The notes: generated from the sequence alone by a model not told the origin. A stretch of DNA of 64,000 nt from Segatella oris (GCF_900637655.1 NZ_LR134384.1:2046001-2110000); one strand, 5' to 3'. Numbered from the stretch's first letter, positions 8,423 to 18,317 are shown. Translations and numbers: made by a program.

Positions 8423-11400
8423 TTAGTATTCATTCCAGGATTTAATATCAATATCATCAAGTGTCATCGTGCAGAAAGCATTGATGAAAGCACTTGCCAA
8501 GCGGCTATTCGTAATCAGTGGCACATTAAGGTCAATCGCAGCACGCCGAATTTTATAACCATTAGTCAGTTCATGCACCGTCAGGTTCTTCTGAATATTA
8601 ACGACCAGATCAATCTTTCGCTCGTGCAACAGATCCAAAGCCTGTGGTTGTTGTCCCGCTTCCGATGGCCAGTAAACCCGCGTATTGGCTATACCATTCT
8701 CTTCGAGAAACTTACTGGTGCCACCAGTGGCATAGAGTTCATAGCCATGTGCAACCAATTGTTTGGCAGCATCAAGCATATCAACTTTCTGTTTTGCACC
8801 ACCTGTAGAAAGCAGTACTGTCTTCTTAGGAATTCGCTGCCCTACAGACAGCATGCTTTTCAACAGCGCGGCATTCGTATCATCAGCCAAACAGCCAACT
8901 TCTCCCGTAGAGCTCATATCAACACCCAGCACAGGATCGGCCTTCTGCAAACGGTTGAAAGAGAATTGACTGGCCTTGATGCCCACATAATCAAGGTCGA
9001 AAAGGTTCTTACTTGGCTTCTCAACAGGCAGTCCAAGCATCACTCGCGTGGCCAATTCTATAAGATTAATCTTCAATACCTTACTTACAAATGGGAATGA
9101 ACGACTGGCACGCAGATTACACTCGATAACCAGTATGTCATTATCTCGGGCCATAAACTGAATATTGAAAGGGCCGTTGATATGAAGTTGCTTGGCAATC
9201 TGCCGACTTATACGTTTAATACGACGCACCGTCTCTACGTAGAGCTTTTGCGGGGGGAACTGAATGGTGGCATCTCCAGAGTGAACTCCGGCAAACTCTA
9301 TATGCTCACTGATAGCATAAGCAAGTATCTCTCCATTCTTAGCTACGGCATCCATCTCGATTTCCTTAGCATGCTCAATGAACTTTGAGACTACAACTGG
9401 ATGGTCTTCACTGACATTTGCCGCCAATTGGAGGAAGCGTTTCAGTTCTTCTTCGTTGGAACAGACATTCATAGCTGCACCGGAAAGTACATAAGAAGGA
9501 CGCACAAGCACGGGGAAACCGACTCTACTGATAAACTCATCTATATCTTCCATACTCGTCAAGGCACTCCACTCTGGTTGATTGATGCCATTTTCGGTCA
9601 GCATAGATGAGAACTTTGCACGGTCTTCTGCACCGTCAATATCCTGCGCTTTAGTGCCTAAGATAGGCACATTCTGCTCATCAAGCTTCATCGCCAGATT
9701 GTTTGGAATCTGTCCGCCAGTACTAACTATCACGCCATGTGGATTCTCCATTTCGATGATATCCATGACACGCTCGAATGTCAGCTCATCAAAATAAAGA
9801 CGGTCACACATATCATAATCTGTTGAAACGGTCTCTGGATTATAGTTTATCATTACAGAACGCCAGCCTTCCTTGCGGATAGTATTCAACGCCTGCACAC
9901 CACACCAGTCGAATTCAACGGAACTTCCAATACGATAAGCACCCGAACCAAGTACGATAACAGAGCGTTTGTCATTTTCAAACGTAATATCACTCTTCAC
10001 ACCACCATAGGTAACATAAAGGTAATTCGTCTGTGCAGGATACTCAGCAGCAAGGGTATCAATCTGCTTCACCACAGGAAGGATACCATAAAACTTACGC
10101 TTATTTCGAACCAACATGGCTGCCTTATGCATATTTCCTATTTCCTTTTCCAACCCAATAGCACGTGCTATCTGAAAGTCGGTGAAACCATAAACCTTTG
10201 CCGTACGCAGCAATTCCTTATCCAACGTGTTGATATTGTTCTTCTTCAACGCCTCATCAATATCGATGATGTGTTTCAGTTTTTCCAAGAACCATTTATC
10301 AATCTTGGTGAGTTCGTGTATCTGATCTACCGTATAATCCTTATGCATGGCCTTCGATATGACGAAAACACGCTTGTCGGTAGGTTCACGAAGAGCTGCA
10401 TCAAGGTCTTCTATCTTGAGCTCCTTGTTCTCAACAAAGCCATGCATTCCCTGACCAATCATGCGAAGTCCTTTCTGAATAGCTTCTTCAAAGTTACGAC
10501 CAATAGCCATAACTTCACCGACAGACTTCATACTTGACCCCAATTCCTTGTCTACACCGTGGAATTTGGAAAGGTCCCAACGAGGAATTTTGCAGACCAC
10601 ATAATCGAGAGCAGGCTCAAAGAAAGCACTGGTCGTTCTGGTAACAGAGTTCTTCAACTCAAAAAGTCCATAGCCCATACCCAGCTTGGCAGCGACAAAA
10701 GCCAAAGGATAGCCCGTAGCTTTCGAGGCAAGTGCAGACGAACGAGACAATCGGGCATTAACTTCAATAACACGATAGTCCTCACTCTTGGGGTCGAAAG
10801 CATACTGCACGTTACACTCTCCTACAATACCTATATGGCGAACAATCTTGATTGACAGTGCGCGAAGCTTGTGGTATTCACTGTTAGTCAATGTCTGAGA
10901 AGGTGCAATAACAATACTTTCACCGGTATGAATGCCCAAAGGGTCGAAGTTTTCCATGTTACAAACCGTCACACAGTTGTCATAACGGTCACGCACCACC
11001 TCATATTCTATCTCTTTCCAACCTTTCAAACTCTTTTCAACAAGCACTTGAGGGGAAAAAGAAAAGGCCTTTTCACAAAGTTTGTTCAGTTCAGTTTCAT
11101 CATCAGCAAAACCTGAACCCAGTCCACCTAATGCATAAGCAGCACGCACGATGACAGGATAACCAAGAGAAGACGCAGCTTTTCGGGCTTCTTCAACATT
11201 TTCACAAGCCTCACTCTTAATGGTCTTTACATGAATTTCATTCAGCTGTTCAACAAAGAGTTCACGATCTTCAGTATTCATAATGGCAGCAACTGGTGTA
11301 CCCAACACCTTGACACCGTACTTTGCAAACACACCCATTTGTTCTAATTCCACACCACAATTGAGCGCTGTCTGTCCACCGAAAGAGAGCAAAACGCCAT

Positions 11401-11647
11401 CAGGATGTTCCTTTTGAATAACCCGTTCTACGAAATAAGGCTGCACAGGAAGAAAGTAAATCCGGTCAGCAACGCCTTCAGAAGTCTGGACTGTAGCAAT
11501 ATTCGGATTGATAAGAACGGTCTCAATACCCTCCTCATGCAATGCTTTAAGCGCCTGTGAACCCGAATAGTCAAACTCTCCGGCTTCGCCAATCTTTAAG
11601 GCTCCCGAACCAAGGAGTAACACTTTCTTTATATTTTCGTCTTTCAT
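8423..11647 (-). CDS. carB: Carbamoyl-phosphate synthase large subunit
   Basis: The 1074-residue length matches the family (about 1070). There are two ATP-grasp halves. The first starts IKKVLLLGSGALKIGEAGEFDYSGSQALKAL and the second starts RSVIVLGSGAYRIGSSVEFDWCGVQAL. A C-terminal MGS-like allosteric domain (KQLVAHGYELYATGGTSKFL, about 940-1074) ends the protein. It makes carbamoyl phosphate from ammonia, bicarbonate and two ATP, feeding pyrimidine and arginine synthesis. It lies 7 bases after carA, so the two subunits are co-translated. A hairpin follows the stop. Confidence 0.97.
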   Translation of the reverse strand: MKDENIKKVLLLGSGALKIGEAGEFDYSGSQALKALHEEGIETVLINPNIATVQTSEGVADRIYFLPVQPYFVERVIQKEHPDGVLLSFGGQTALNCGVELEQMGVFAKYGVKVLGTPVAAIMNTEDRELFVEQLNEIHVKTIKSEACENVEEARKAASSLGYPVIVRAAYALGGLGSGFADDETELNKLCEKAFSFSPQVLVEKSLKGWKEIEYEVVRDRYDNCVTVCNMENFDPLGIHTGESIVIAPSQTLTNSEYHKLRALSIKIVRHIGIVGECNVQYAFDPKSEDYRVIEVNARLSRSSALASKATGYPLAFVAAKLGMGYGLFELKNSVTRTTSAFFEPALDYVVCKIPRWDLSKFHGVDKELGSSMKSVGEVMAIGRNFEEAIQKGLRMIGQGMHGFVENKELKIEDLDAALREPTDKRVFVISKAMHKDYTVDQIHELTKIDKWFLEKLKHIIDIDEALKKNNINTLDKELLRTAKVYGFTDFQIARAIGLEKEIGNMHKAAMLVRNKRKFYGILPVVKQIDTLAAEYPAQTNYLYVTYGGVKSDITFENDKRSVIVLGSGAYRIGSSVEFDWCGVQALNTIRKEGWRSVMINYNPETVSTDYDMCDRLYFDELTFERVMDIIEMENPHGVIVSTGGQIPNNLAMKLDEQNVPILGTKAQDIDGAEDRAKFSSMLTENGINQPEWSALTSMEDIDEFISRVGFPVLVRPSYVLSGAAMNVCSNEEELKRFLQLAANVSEDHPVVVSKFIEHAKEIEMDAVAKNGEILAYAISEHIEFAGVHSGDATIQFPPQKLYVETVRRIKRISRQIAKQLHINGPFNIQFMARDNDILVIECNLRASRSFPFVSKVLKINLIELATRVMLGLPVEKPSKNLFDLDYVGIKASQFSFNRLQKADPVLGVDMSSTGEVGCLADDTNAALLKSMLSVGQRIPKKTVLLSTGGAKQKVDMLDAAKQLVAHGYELYATGGTSKFLEENGIANTRVYWPSEAGQQPQALDLLHERKIDLVVNIQKNLTVHELTNGYKIRRAAIDLNVPLITNSRLASAFINAFCTMTLDDIDIKSWNEY

Positions 11648-11654
11648 CGTCTTT

Positions 11655-12731
11655 CTACTTTAATGTTTCTACAAATTTATCAAACATAAACTCAGTGTCA
11701 ACAGGCCCCGAGCAAGCCTCTGGATGGAACTGACTTGAGAACCAAGGATTCGTTTTATGACGTATTCCTTCATTGGAACCATCATTCATGTTGACGAATA
11801 ACTCCTCCCAGTCCTTGCCTAAAGTTTTTGCATTCACAGCATAACCATGGTTCTGACTTGTAATAAAACATTTCTCGGTACCCACGAGGCGCACTGGTTG
11901 ATTATGCCCACGATGACCATATTTCAGTTTATAAATCTCACCACCTGCAGCTTTTGAAAGCAGTTGGTTACCCATACAGATACCACATATAGGCTTTGTG
12001 GTCTGGCTCATCTGCTTTTTGATAATATCAACTGCATCAGAACACATATCAGGATCACCCGGGCCATTGGCAAGGAAAAGGCCATCATACTCCATATTGG
12101 TGTAATCATGGTTCCAAGGAACTCTGATAACCTCCACACCTCGATTGATTAGACAACGAATAATATTAGCCTTCACACCGCAATCAACCAAGACCACTTT
12201 CTTCCCTGCACCTTCATTATATCTGATAATCTCCTTGCAAGAAACCCTATCTACAAAGTTCACTCCTTCATAATCGGCTTCGGGTATGTTTTCTGGTTCG
12301 TCATCAAAGATAATCTTTCCCATCATGACGCCATGTTCACGCAAGACTTTAGTCAACTCACGCGTATCAATTCCAGTTATACCTGGCACATGTTCACGCT
12401 TCAACCAATCGGCAAGACTCTCTGTTGCATTCCAATGACTATATTCCTCACTATAGTCATTTACGATGATGGCAGAGGCATAGATCCGATCGCTTTCCAT
12501 GAAAGTAGGGAGTCCGTTGGCTTCAAAAGTGAAAGGAGGCACACCATAGTTTCCCACAAGTGGATAAGTCAAAGTCATCAACTGCCCTGCATAAGAGGGA
12601 TCGGTGAGACTTTCCGGATAGCCCATCATTGCCGTATTGAAAACTACCTCACCGGCAACAGGCGCGTCATAGCCAAAACTTTTGCCATGGAATTTAGTTC
12701 CATCACTCAAGACTAAAGTTACGTTCTTCAT
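11655..12731 (-). CDS. carA: Carbamoyl-phosphate synthase small subunit
   Basis: The 358-residue protein has the N-terminal CarA domain (VAGEVVFNTAMMGYPESLTDPSYAGQ in the first 60 residues). Its C-terminal class I glutamine amidotransferase has the nucleophile Cys in ICGICMGNQLL and the catalytic His/Glu in SQFHPEACSGP. It hydrolyses glutamine and channels ammonia to CarB. It sits 58 bases after the PurF-like gene and 7 bases before carB, so three glutamine-dependent enzymes (GlmS, PurF-like, CarA) are adjacent. Confidence 0.97.
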   Translation of the reverse strand: MKNVTLVLSDGTKFHGKSFGYDAPVAGEVVFNTAMMGYPESLTDPSYAGQLMTLTYPLVGNYGVPPFTFEANGLPTFMESDRIYASAIIVNDYSEEYSHWNATESLADWLKREHVPGITGIDTRELTKVLREHGVMMGKIIFDDEPENIPEADYEGVNFVDRVSCKEIIRYNEGAGKKVVLVDCGVKANIIRCLINRGVEVIRVPWNHDYTNMEYDGLFLANGPGDPDMCSDAVDIIKKQMSQTTKPICGICMGNQLLSKAAGGEIYKLKYGHRGHNQPVRLVGTEKCFITSQNHGYAVNAKTLGKDWEELFVNMNDGSNEGIRHKTNPWFSSQFHPEACSGPVDTEFMFDKFVETLK

Positions 12732-12789
12732 TATATACCTTTATATAAAGTTTAAACAAATCATTTTATCCTTCTGCTATTATCTGTCA

Positions 12790-14676
12790 TCAACAACCTT
12801 TTTCTATTCGTTCATAGTAGTTAATGAAAGCTTGATTACACAGTTTTGTCCCCCCCGGAGTCGGGTAATGCCCCGTGAAATACCAATCACCCTTTTGCGA
12901 AGGGATCGCTTTATGAAGTCCTTCAATGCTCTGATAAACCAGTTCTATTGGTGTAGAAACACTTTCCGGACAAAGCATCTCCACTATCTTTGCATTGATT
13001 TCGTCTACAGTAAACGGCGCATATATAGCGCGAACCCGGTTAATCATCTGTTCCTTAGGCTTTCGAAGCTCTTCCAAGCAAGCCTTATAAGTATCGTAAA
13101 TGACACTCTCCATGCATCGCTCTTTCAGCAAGGCAATAGTTGCACGGAACACACAGAACTCTTCCAAGCAAGGCATATCAATGCCATAATAGTCAGGGTA
13201 ACGTATCTGTGGTGCACTACTTACTATCACCATCTTCTTCGGATGCAAACGATCAAGTATCCGAAGAATACTCTTCTTCAGCGTTGTTCCTCTTACAATA
13301 CTGTCATCTATAATCACAAGATTATCTTGATTGGCCTCTATGCTCCCATAAGTTATATCATAAACATGGCTCGCCAAATCATTACGACTGTTTCCTTCCG
13401 TGATAAATGTGCGGAGTTTAATATCTTTCCAAGCCACCTTTTCAGAGCGAACGCCTTCATGCATGATAGCCATAAGCTCCTCATGCGTAGGCACGTGTCC
13501 CAACGCTTCAATCTTCTTTATCTTTTCGTTGTTCTGATAACGCATGAAACCGTCTAACATTCCATAATATGCAACCTCGGCAGTATTAGGAATATAAGAG
13601 AATACTGTATGCTCCGTATCATAGTTTACAGCCTTCAAAATCTGTTCTGTCAACTGCTCTCCTAACTTCTTCCGCTCATTATAAATATCACGGTCAGAAC
13701 CTCGACTGAAGTAAATACGCTCAAAAGAACAAGCGGCATCACCACGTGGTTCAAGAATTCTTTCAATTGAACATTCCCCGTTTTTCTTCACCATCAACGC
13801 CTTTCCTGGTTCCAACTCCTTCACATCTTCGTACTCAAGTTCAAAGGTTGTCTGCAAAACAGGACGTTCACTTGCCAACACTACCATTTCATCATTCTTG
13901 TAATAGAATGCCGGACGAATTCCCCAAGGGTCACGCATAGAGAACATCTCCCCACTTCCGGTTACACCACACACCACATAACCGCCATCAAAATCAGGCA
14001 TTGTAGTTTTCAAGACATTCTCCATCTTGACATGATCTTCAATATAACGGGTAATATCAGTATTCGTAAGGTTCTGCTTTCTGGCTTCGACAAAATTCCT
14101 TTCGACCTCACGGTCAAGTCTATGTCCCATGAGTTCAAGCATGATGTACGTATCACTGTAAATGCGGGGACACTGCCCCTGCAAGGTCAACTTCTCAAAG
14201 ATTTCATCAACATTAGTCATGTTGAAGTTTCCACAGAAGCAGAGATTTTTTGCCCGCCAATTGTTTCTTCTCAAGAAAGGATGCACATACGTAATGCCAC
14301 TCTTACCCGTTGTACTATACCGAAGATGTCCCATATAAAGCTCTCCGGCAAAAGGAAGGTGTGCCTTTGCATAGTCTACATCCGCCAACTGTTGAGGACT
14401 TACATCTGCATAATTCTTATGTACATTACCAAATATCTCTGTAATGGCATTCGAACCCTCGGCCCTTTCACGGAACATATACTCATGTCCGGGTCTCGAA
14501 TTCAGCTTTACACAAGCCAATCCTGCACCTTCCTGCCCTCGATTATGCTGTTTCTCCATCATGAGATAGAGTTTATTGAGGCCATACATCCAAGTGCCAT
14601 ACTTCTGCTGATAGTATTCAAGTGGCTTCAACAAGCGTATCAACGCAACGCCACAATCTTCCTTTATCTCTTCCAT
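12790..14676 (-). CDS. purF: Long amidophosphoribosyltransferase (PurF-like)
   Basis: The 628-residue protein is a class II glutamine amidotransferase joined to a phosphoribosyltransferase domain. Cys8 (EEIKEDCGVAL) would become the N-terminal nucleophile after removal of a 7-residue propeptide. MEKQHNRGQEGAG and MGHLRYSTTG are further glutaminase motifs. The PRPP loop LVIIDDSIVRGTTLKKS is intact. The expected reaction is the first step of purine synthesis, PRPP plus glutamine to phosphoribosylamine. It is more than 100 residues longer than usual PurF, with extra sequence before the PRPP loop (around IEALGHVPTHEELMAIMHE) and at the C-terminus. It may be a second, specialised paralogue, because it sits between glmS and carA and not in a pur cluster. 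Confidence 0.8.
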   Translation of the reverse strand: MEEIKEDCGVALIRLLKPLEYYQQKYGTWMYGLNKLYLMMEKQHNRGQEGAGLACVKLNSRPGHEYMFRERAEGSNAITEIFGNVHKNYADVSPQQLADVDYAKAHLPFAGELYMGHLRYSTTGKSGITYVHPFLRRNNWRAKNLCFCGNFNMTNVDEIFEKLTLQGQCPRIYSDTYIMLELMGHRLDREVERNFVEARKQNLTNTDITRYIEDHVKMENVLKTTMPDFDGGYVVCGVTGSGEMFSMRDPWGIRPAFYYKNDEMVVLASERPVLQTTFELEYEDVKELEPGKALMVKKNGECSIERILEPRGDAACSFERIYFSRGSDRDIYNERKKLGEQLTEQILKAVNYDTEHTVFSYIPNTAEVAYYGMLDGFMRYQNNEKIKKIEALGHVPTHEELMAIMHEGVRSEKVAWKDIKLRTFITEGNSRNDLASHVYDITYGSIEANQDNLVIIDDSIVRGTTLKKSILRILDRLHPKKMVIVSSAPQIRYPDYYGIDMPCLEEFCVFRATIALLKERCMESVIYDTYKACLEELRKPKEQMINRVRAIYAPFTVDEINAKIVEMLCPESVSTPIELVYQSIEGLHKAIPSQKGDWYFTGHYPTPGGTKLCNQAFINYYERIEKGC

Positions 14677-14689
14677 CTCTTTGATTTGA

Positions 14690-16534
14690 TTATTCTACGG
14701 TAACAGACTTCGCCAAATTTCGAGGCTGATCAACATTCTTATTCTTACAAACTGCAATATGATATGCAAGAAGTTGAAGAGGAATTGTTGCCAACAAAGG
14801 TTCAAGACATTCCAATGTCTCGGGCAGTTCGATAACTTTGTCTGCAATTCGGCTAATCGTTTCATCCCCTTTGGTTATCAAGGCAATCACTCTCCCTTTG
14901 CGTGCTTTGATCTCTTGAATATTACTCAGCACCTTCTCATACATGGCATTGTGCGTTGCTATAACGACAACGGGCATGTCAGAATCAATCAAAGCGATTG
15001 GTCCATGCTTCATTTCTGCAGCCGGATAACCTTCAGCGTGAATGTAACTGATTTCTTTCAACTTCAATGCACCTTCCATTGCAACCGGATAACTATAGCC
15101 GCGTCCCAGATAAATAAAGTTATGAGCATAGGTGAAAACCTGGCTCAGATTAGCTATTTTATCATTTAGCTTCAACACTTCCTGCATCTTATGAGGAATC
15201 AAAGAAAGTTCTTTAACAACCCTTTCGTAATCCTCTTTGCTCACTGTTCCTTTCTCTTTTGCCAGTGCCAAAGCCAACATTGTCAATACAATCACTTGCC
15301 CTGTGAAGGCTTTTGTTGATGCAACGCCGATTTCCGGCCCTACATGAATATAGCTTCCAGTATCAGTTGCACGAGGTATACTTGACCCCACAGCATTACA
15401 AATGCCGTAAATAAAAGCACCGGCTGCCTTTGCAAGTTCTACAGCAGCCAACGTATCAGCCGTTTCTCCGCTTTGCGACATGGCAATAACAACGTCATCA
15501 CTCGAAACCACCGGATTGCGGTATCTGAACTCACTCGCATATTCTACGTTTACAGGTATACGGCAATAGGTTTCTATGAGTTGCTTGCCAATCAGTGCAG
15601 CATGCCAACTTGTACCGCAAGCTACAATGATAATTCGTTTCGCCAGAAGCAAACGGTCTTTATTGTCTATGACAGCACTCAAGGTCACATTTGTAGCCTC
15701 AGCATTTATACGCCCACACATACACGTTTTCAAGCAATCGGGTTGCTCAAAGATTTCTTTCAGCATAAAATGTGGATAGCCACCTTTTTCTATCTGACCG
15801 AGGTTGATATCAATGGTTTGAACCGAAGGATTCTGCTCCCGATTGAGCAGATTAACAACCTTCAACTCTTCACCCAAGCGCATCACGGCTATATTTCCAT
15901 CTTCCAAGTAAACCACTTTATCAGTGAATTCAACTATCGGACTGGCATCCGAACCCAAGAAGAATTCATCTTTTCCGATGCCTACAACCAAAGGACTCTG
16001 CTTGCGTGCCGCTATAATCTGATTGGGTTCACGCCTGTCAAGCAAGGCTATAGCGTAGGCACCAATCACCTGATGAAGCGCCACTTGCACGGCAGTCAGC
16101 GTATCAAGGTTCTTCTTCACCTGCACATATTCTATCAACTGAACAAGCACTTCCGTATCCGTTTCTGATTGAAACACAACCCCTTTGGCTATCAGGTTAC
16201 GCTTTATCTCTGCATAATTCTCAATAATTCCATTGTGGATGATAGCTAAATTCTTAGACGAAGAATAATGCGGATGGGCATTAACGGATGAAGGCTCACC
16301 ATGGGTAGCCCAACGTGTATGTGCTATTCCAACTGATCCAGACGTATTCTTATCTGCACAAAATGCCTCCAAATCAGCAACTTTCCCTTTCGTTTTATAG
16401 ACGTTAAGATTGTCTTCACAATCTATCAATGCAACTCCTGCACTGTCATATCCTCTATATTCCAATCTCTTAAGCCCCTTTATCAAAATGGGATAAGCCT
16501 CACGCTTACCTATATATCCTACAATTCCACACAT
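14690..16534 (-). CDS. glmS: Glucosamine-6-phosphate synthase (isomerizing)
   Basis: The 614-residue protein starts MCGIVGYIGKREAYP, with Cys2 as glutaminase nucleophile. HTRWATHGEPS and the HNGIIENY motif follow. Two SIS domains contain CGTSWHAALIGK, MSQSGETADTLAA and the C-terminal DQPRNLAKSVTVE, which is the classic ending. It makes glucosamine-6-phosphate from fructose-6-phosphate and glutamine for peptidoglycan and LPS precursors. A terminator at 16568-16612 separates it from the export lipoprotein upstream, while the PurF-like gene follows after 13 bases. No glmS ribozyme is seen upstream. Confidence 0.97.
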   Translation of the reverse strand: MCGIVGYIGKREAYPILIKGLKRLEYRGYDSAGVALIDCEDNLNVYKTKGKVADLEAFCADKNTSGSVGIAHTRWATHGEPSSVNAHPHYSSSKNLAIIHNGIIENYAEIKRNLIAKGVVFQSETDTEVLVQLIEYVQVKKNLDTLTAVQVALHQVIGAYAIALLDRREPNQIIAARKQSPLVVGIGKDEFFLGSDASPIVEFTDKVVYLEDGNIAVMRLGEELKVVNLLNREQNPSVQTIDINLGQIEKGGYPHFMLKEIFEQPDCLKTCMCGRINAEATNVTLSAVIDNKDRLLLAKRIIIVACGTSWHAALIGKQLIETYCRIPVNVEYASEFRYRNPVVSSDDVVIAMSQSGETADTLAAVELAKAAGAFIYGICNAVGSSIPRATDTGSYIHVGPEIGVASTKAFTGQVIVLTMLALALAKEKGTVSKEDYERVVKELSLIPHKMQEVLKLNDKIANLSQVFTYAHNFIYLGRGYSYPVAMEGALKLKEISYIHAEGYPAAEMKHGPIALIDSDMPVVVIATHNAMYEKVLSNIQEIKARKGRVIALITKGDETISRIADKVIELPETLECLEPLLATIPLQLLAYHIAVCKNKNVDQPRNLAKSVTVE

Positions 16535-16567
16535 GTTTTCGTCTGATTATTTTATATCTATGATATT

Positions 16568-16612
16568 AAAAAAAGAAGAATGAAACCGATTAGAAATCAA
16601 TCATCATTCTTC
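16568..16612 (-). terminator. Terminator between the polysaccharide export gene and glmS
   Basis: A 9-base stem, GAAGAATGA / TCATTCTTC, is followed on the minus strand by seven T residues. It would end transcripts of the export gene before glmS, although some read-through is possible. Confidence 0.75.
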
Positions 16613-16628
16613 ATTTTCCTTTTTCATT

Positions 16629-17405
16629 CTATTTTAACACCGTTACTAAGAGAGAAGTCAAACTGGTAACTATCCCAACAAAGGAGAACCAAAGCGACGT
16701 CGAAGTGCCGATTATCGAGTTACGAGCCTTCACCTTGTTCGGTTCAACATAGATTACATCGTTTTGCTGCAAATAGTAATAAGGAGAGTTCACGATGTTC
16801 GCATCATTCAAGTTCAAGCGATGATACTCCTTTCCACCGTCAGCATTCTCGCGCAAGAGTATGATATTATCACGCTTTCCATAAACCGTAAGGTCACCAG
16901 CCTGCGCCAAAGCCTCAATAATGCTCATCTTCTCCGTTGACACAGGAATGACTCCCGGAGAGCCAACTTCACCTATCACCGTGATGCGATAGCTTGATGT
17001 CCGCACTGTAACGATAGGCTTCTCTTCATCTGAAAGATAAGGGGCCAACTTGCGTTTTATCAAGTCTTCGCACTGTTCTTTCGTGAGACCTGTCACATGT
17101 ATCTTGCCGATTACGGGAAAATTTATATCCCCCTTGTTGTCAACTAAATAACCTTGGGAAGCACTACTGGTGCTCTGCCCGTTGGTTCCCGTCAGATTAA
17201 ATGGGGCTGAAACCGCCGGATCAACTGTATTAACAGTAATCGTCAACAAGTCTTTTGGCATGATATGCGCATCATAAAGACCTTTAGATGCCGCGAAATC
17301 TACCTGATCAATATTTTGAAAATAGGGCACTTTCTTTACCGAAGCACAACTGCTCAGAAATAAAACTATCGCTAAAACAAACAGCGAAGACAATGTTTTC
17401 TTCAT
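16629..17405 (-). CDS. Polysaccharide export lipoprotein (Wza/BexD family)
   Basis: The 258-residue protein has a lipoprotein signal with lipobox SSCASVK. Its polysaccharide biosynthesis/export domain contains PKDLLTITVNTVDP and DINFPVIGKIHVTGLTKEQCEDLIKRKL. An SLBB-type domain contains VIGEVGSPGVIPVSTEKMSIIEALAQAGDLTVYGKRDNIILLRE. A C-terminal hydrophobic helix (LWFSFVGIVTSLTSLLVTVL) could cross the outer membrane, as in Wza. The usual partner, a Wzc-like chain-length/tyrosine kinase, is not next to it here. It has a strong own promoter. Confidence 0.88.
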   Translation of the reverse strand: MKKTLSSLFVLAIVLFLSSCASVKKVPYFQNIDQVDFAASKGLYDAHIMPKDLLTITVNTVDPAVSAPFNLTGTNGQSTSSASQGYLVDNKGDINFPVIGKIHVTGLTKEQCEDLIKRKLAPYLSDEEKPIVTVRTSSYRITVIGEVGSPGVIPVSTEKMSIIEALAQAGDLTVYGKRDNIILLRENADGGKEYHRLNLNDANIVNSPYYYLQQNDVIYVEPNKVKARNSIIGTSTSLWFSFVGIVTSLTSLLVTVLK

Positions 17406-17433
17406 ATCCTTATTTGGGTAAATTAAACCTTTG

Positions 17434-17465
17434 CAAATTTAATTCTATTTTTTCAGAATGGCAAA
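17434..17465 (-). promoter_or_regulatory. Promoter of the polysaccharide export gene
   Basis: Minus-strand TAAATTTG (17434-17441) and a TTTG -33 box (17462-17465) are separated by exactly 20 bases. The expected leader is about 25 bases. Confidence 0.75.
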
Positions 17466-17797
17466 TTTTTCACTCATTAAATAAATCTTATCCACCAATT
17501 TGCAGGTAATAACAAACTCGTTCCCTACATGGGAATTCTTCATCTACACATAAACGCGATATCAAGTAAGGTTGATTTGCACACAACTCAGATATGCAAA
17601 TTATCTTACAAAACCCCTCTCAAGAAGGCCTCTGTTTCAAAATAAAACCAAGGAGGATGCAAATACGCGAGTTATGAGCCACATAAATAAACCCCTGATA
17701 ACCAGCAATATAACTCCAAAGCAAGGAGAACAGCTTAAATTATCAGGCAAAATATCAACTCAGTCTATGCCAAACAACATTGAAAAGCATTGGAAAC

Positions 17798-17885
17798 AGC
17801 TTGCAACAAGCCTCACTTTAGCCTGCAAAATGACACAGATCAGAGGCTGAAGTGACGCTAAATACCGTGTAATGTGACACAAATC
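17798..17885 (-). repeat. 22-base-period degenerate array, copy 2 (4 units)
   Basis: Read on the minus strand, four 22-base units begin GATTTGTGTCAC, ATTTAGCGTCAC, GATCTGTGTCAT and AAAGTGAGGCTT. They share the xxTGnnTCAnnTT frame of the other arrays. The fourth unit resembles the fourth unit of the array at 28.4 kb more than its own neighbours. It fills part of the 17466-18033 gap, which otherwise holds nothing convincing; a 92-codon open frame there is judged spurious. Confidence 0.65.
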
Positions 17886-18033
17886 ACGACACAGAATAAC
17901 CGAAAAGGCAATACAAGAGTATATTTTCCACTAAGTCCTTTTCTATTTCATGGAAAATCAGATGCACTTTTTTAGTGAATAAAATCTTACATAACGATGT
18001 GTTTCTCAAATCTTGTCAACCCGTTTTATACAA

Positions 18034-18066
18034 AAAGTGAGACACTCAAACAAAGCATCTCACTTT
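18034..18066 (-). terminator. Terminator after tRNA-Ser
   Basis: A 9-base stem, AAAGTGAGA / TCTCACTTT, lies 8 bases past the tRNA 3' end. On the minus strand it is followed by TTTTTG. Confidence 0.8.
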
Positions 18067-18073
18067 CATTTCG

Positions 18074-18161
18074 CGGAAAGGATAGGATTCGAACCTACGA
18101 ACCGCTTTAGGCGGTTACACGCTTTCCAGGCGTGCCTCTTCAACCACTCGAGCACCTTTCC
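18074..18161 (-). tRNA. tRNA-Ser (GGA)
   Basis: The minus strand folds into an 88-base class II tRNA. The acceptor stem is GGAAAGG / CCTTTCC with discriminator G. The anticodon stem CACGC / GCGTG closes loop CTGGAAA, giving anticodon GGA for UCC/UCU serine codons. A long variable arm (ACCGC / GCGGT) and the T-loop TTCGAAT are present. The 3' CCA is not encoded. A terminator follows directly. Confidence 0.96.
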
Positions 18162-18281
18162 TTTTTCTAAATGCGGTGCAAAACTAATACTTTTATTTTA
18201 ATTTCTACCATTAAAAAGCAAAAAAAATACGGTATAAGACAATTAAAATGAATGTTTGCCTGTTTTGTCATAGAAAACAAG

Positions 18282-18289
18282 TACCTTTG
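18282..18289 (+). promoter_or_regulatory. -7 box of uvrA
   Basis: TACCTTTG matches TAnnTTTG, with TTTG candidates upstream at non-ideal distances (18255 or 18264). It lies 28 bases before the ATG at 18318. This argues against the in-frame ATG at 18252, which would precede the promoter. Confidence 0.55.
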
Positions 18290-18317
18290 CTACTCTCTGA
18301 AACATTGCATTTCATTT

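Noticed and set aside
8408..9100. 230-codon plus-strand frame opposite carB
   Set aside because: It is entirely antisense to the conserved carB C-terminus and has a low-complexity, Cys/His/Gln-rich shadow composition.
12682..13557. 291-codon plus-strand frame opposite the PurF-like gene
   Set aside because: It is a shadow of the PurF-like gene and the carA start; no motif is recognisable.
16535..16628. glmS ribozyme upstream of glmS
   Set aside because: The interval is only 94 bases, is dominated by a simple terminator, and shows none of the ribozyme core; the ribozyme is also mainly a Gram-positive feature.
17572..17850. 92-codon plus-strand open frame in the gap before tRNA-Ser
   Set aside because: Composition looks non-coding, it overlaps the 22-base array, has no ribosome site or promoter box, and no recognisable domain.
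18252..18317. Upstream extension of uvrA to the ATG at 18252
   Set aside because: The -7 box at 18282-18289 lies inside the extension, and the added residues are not conserved UvrA sequence.
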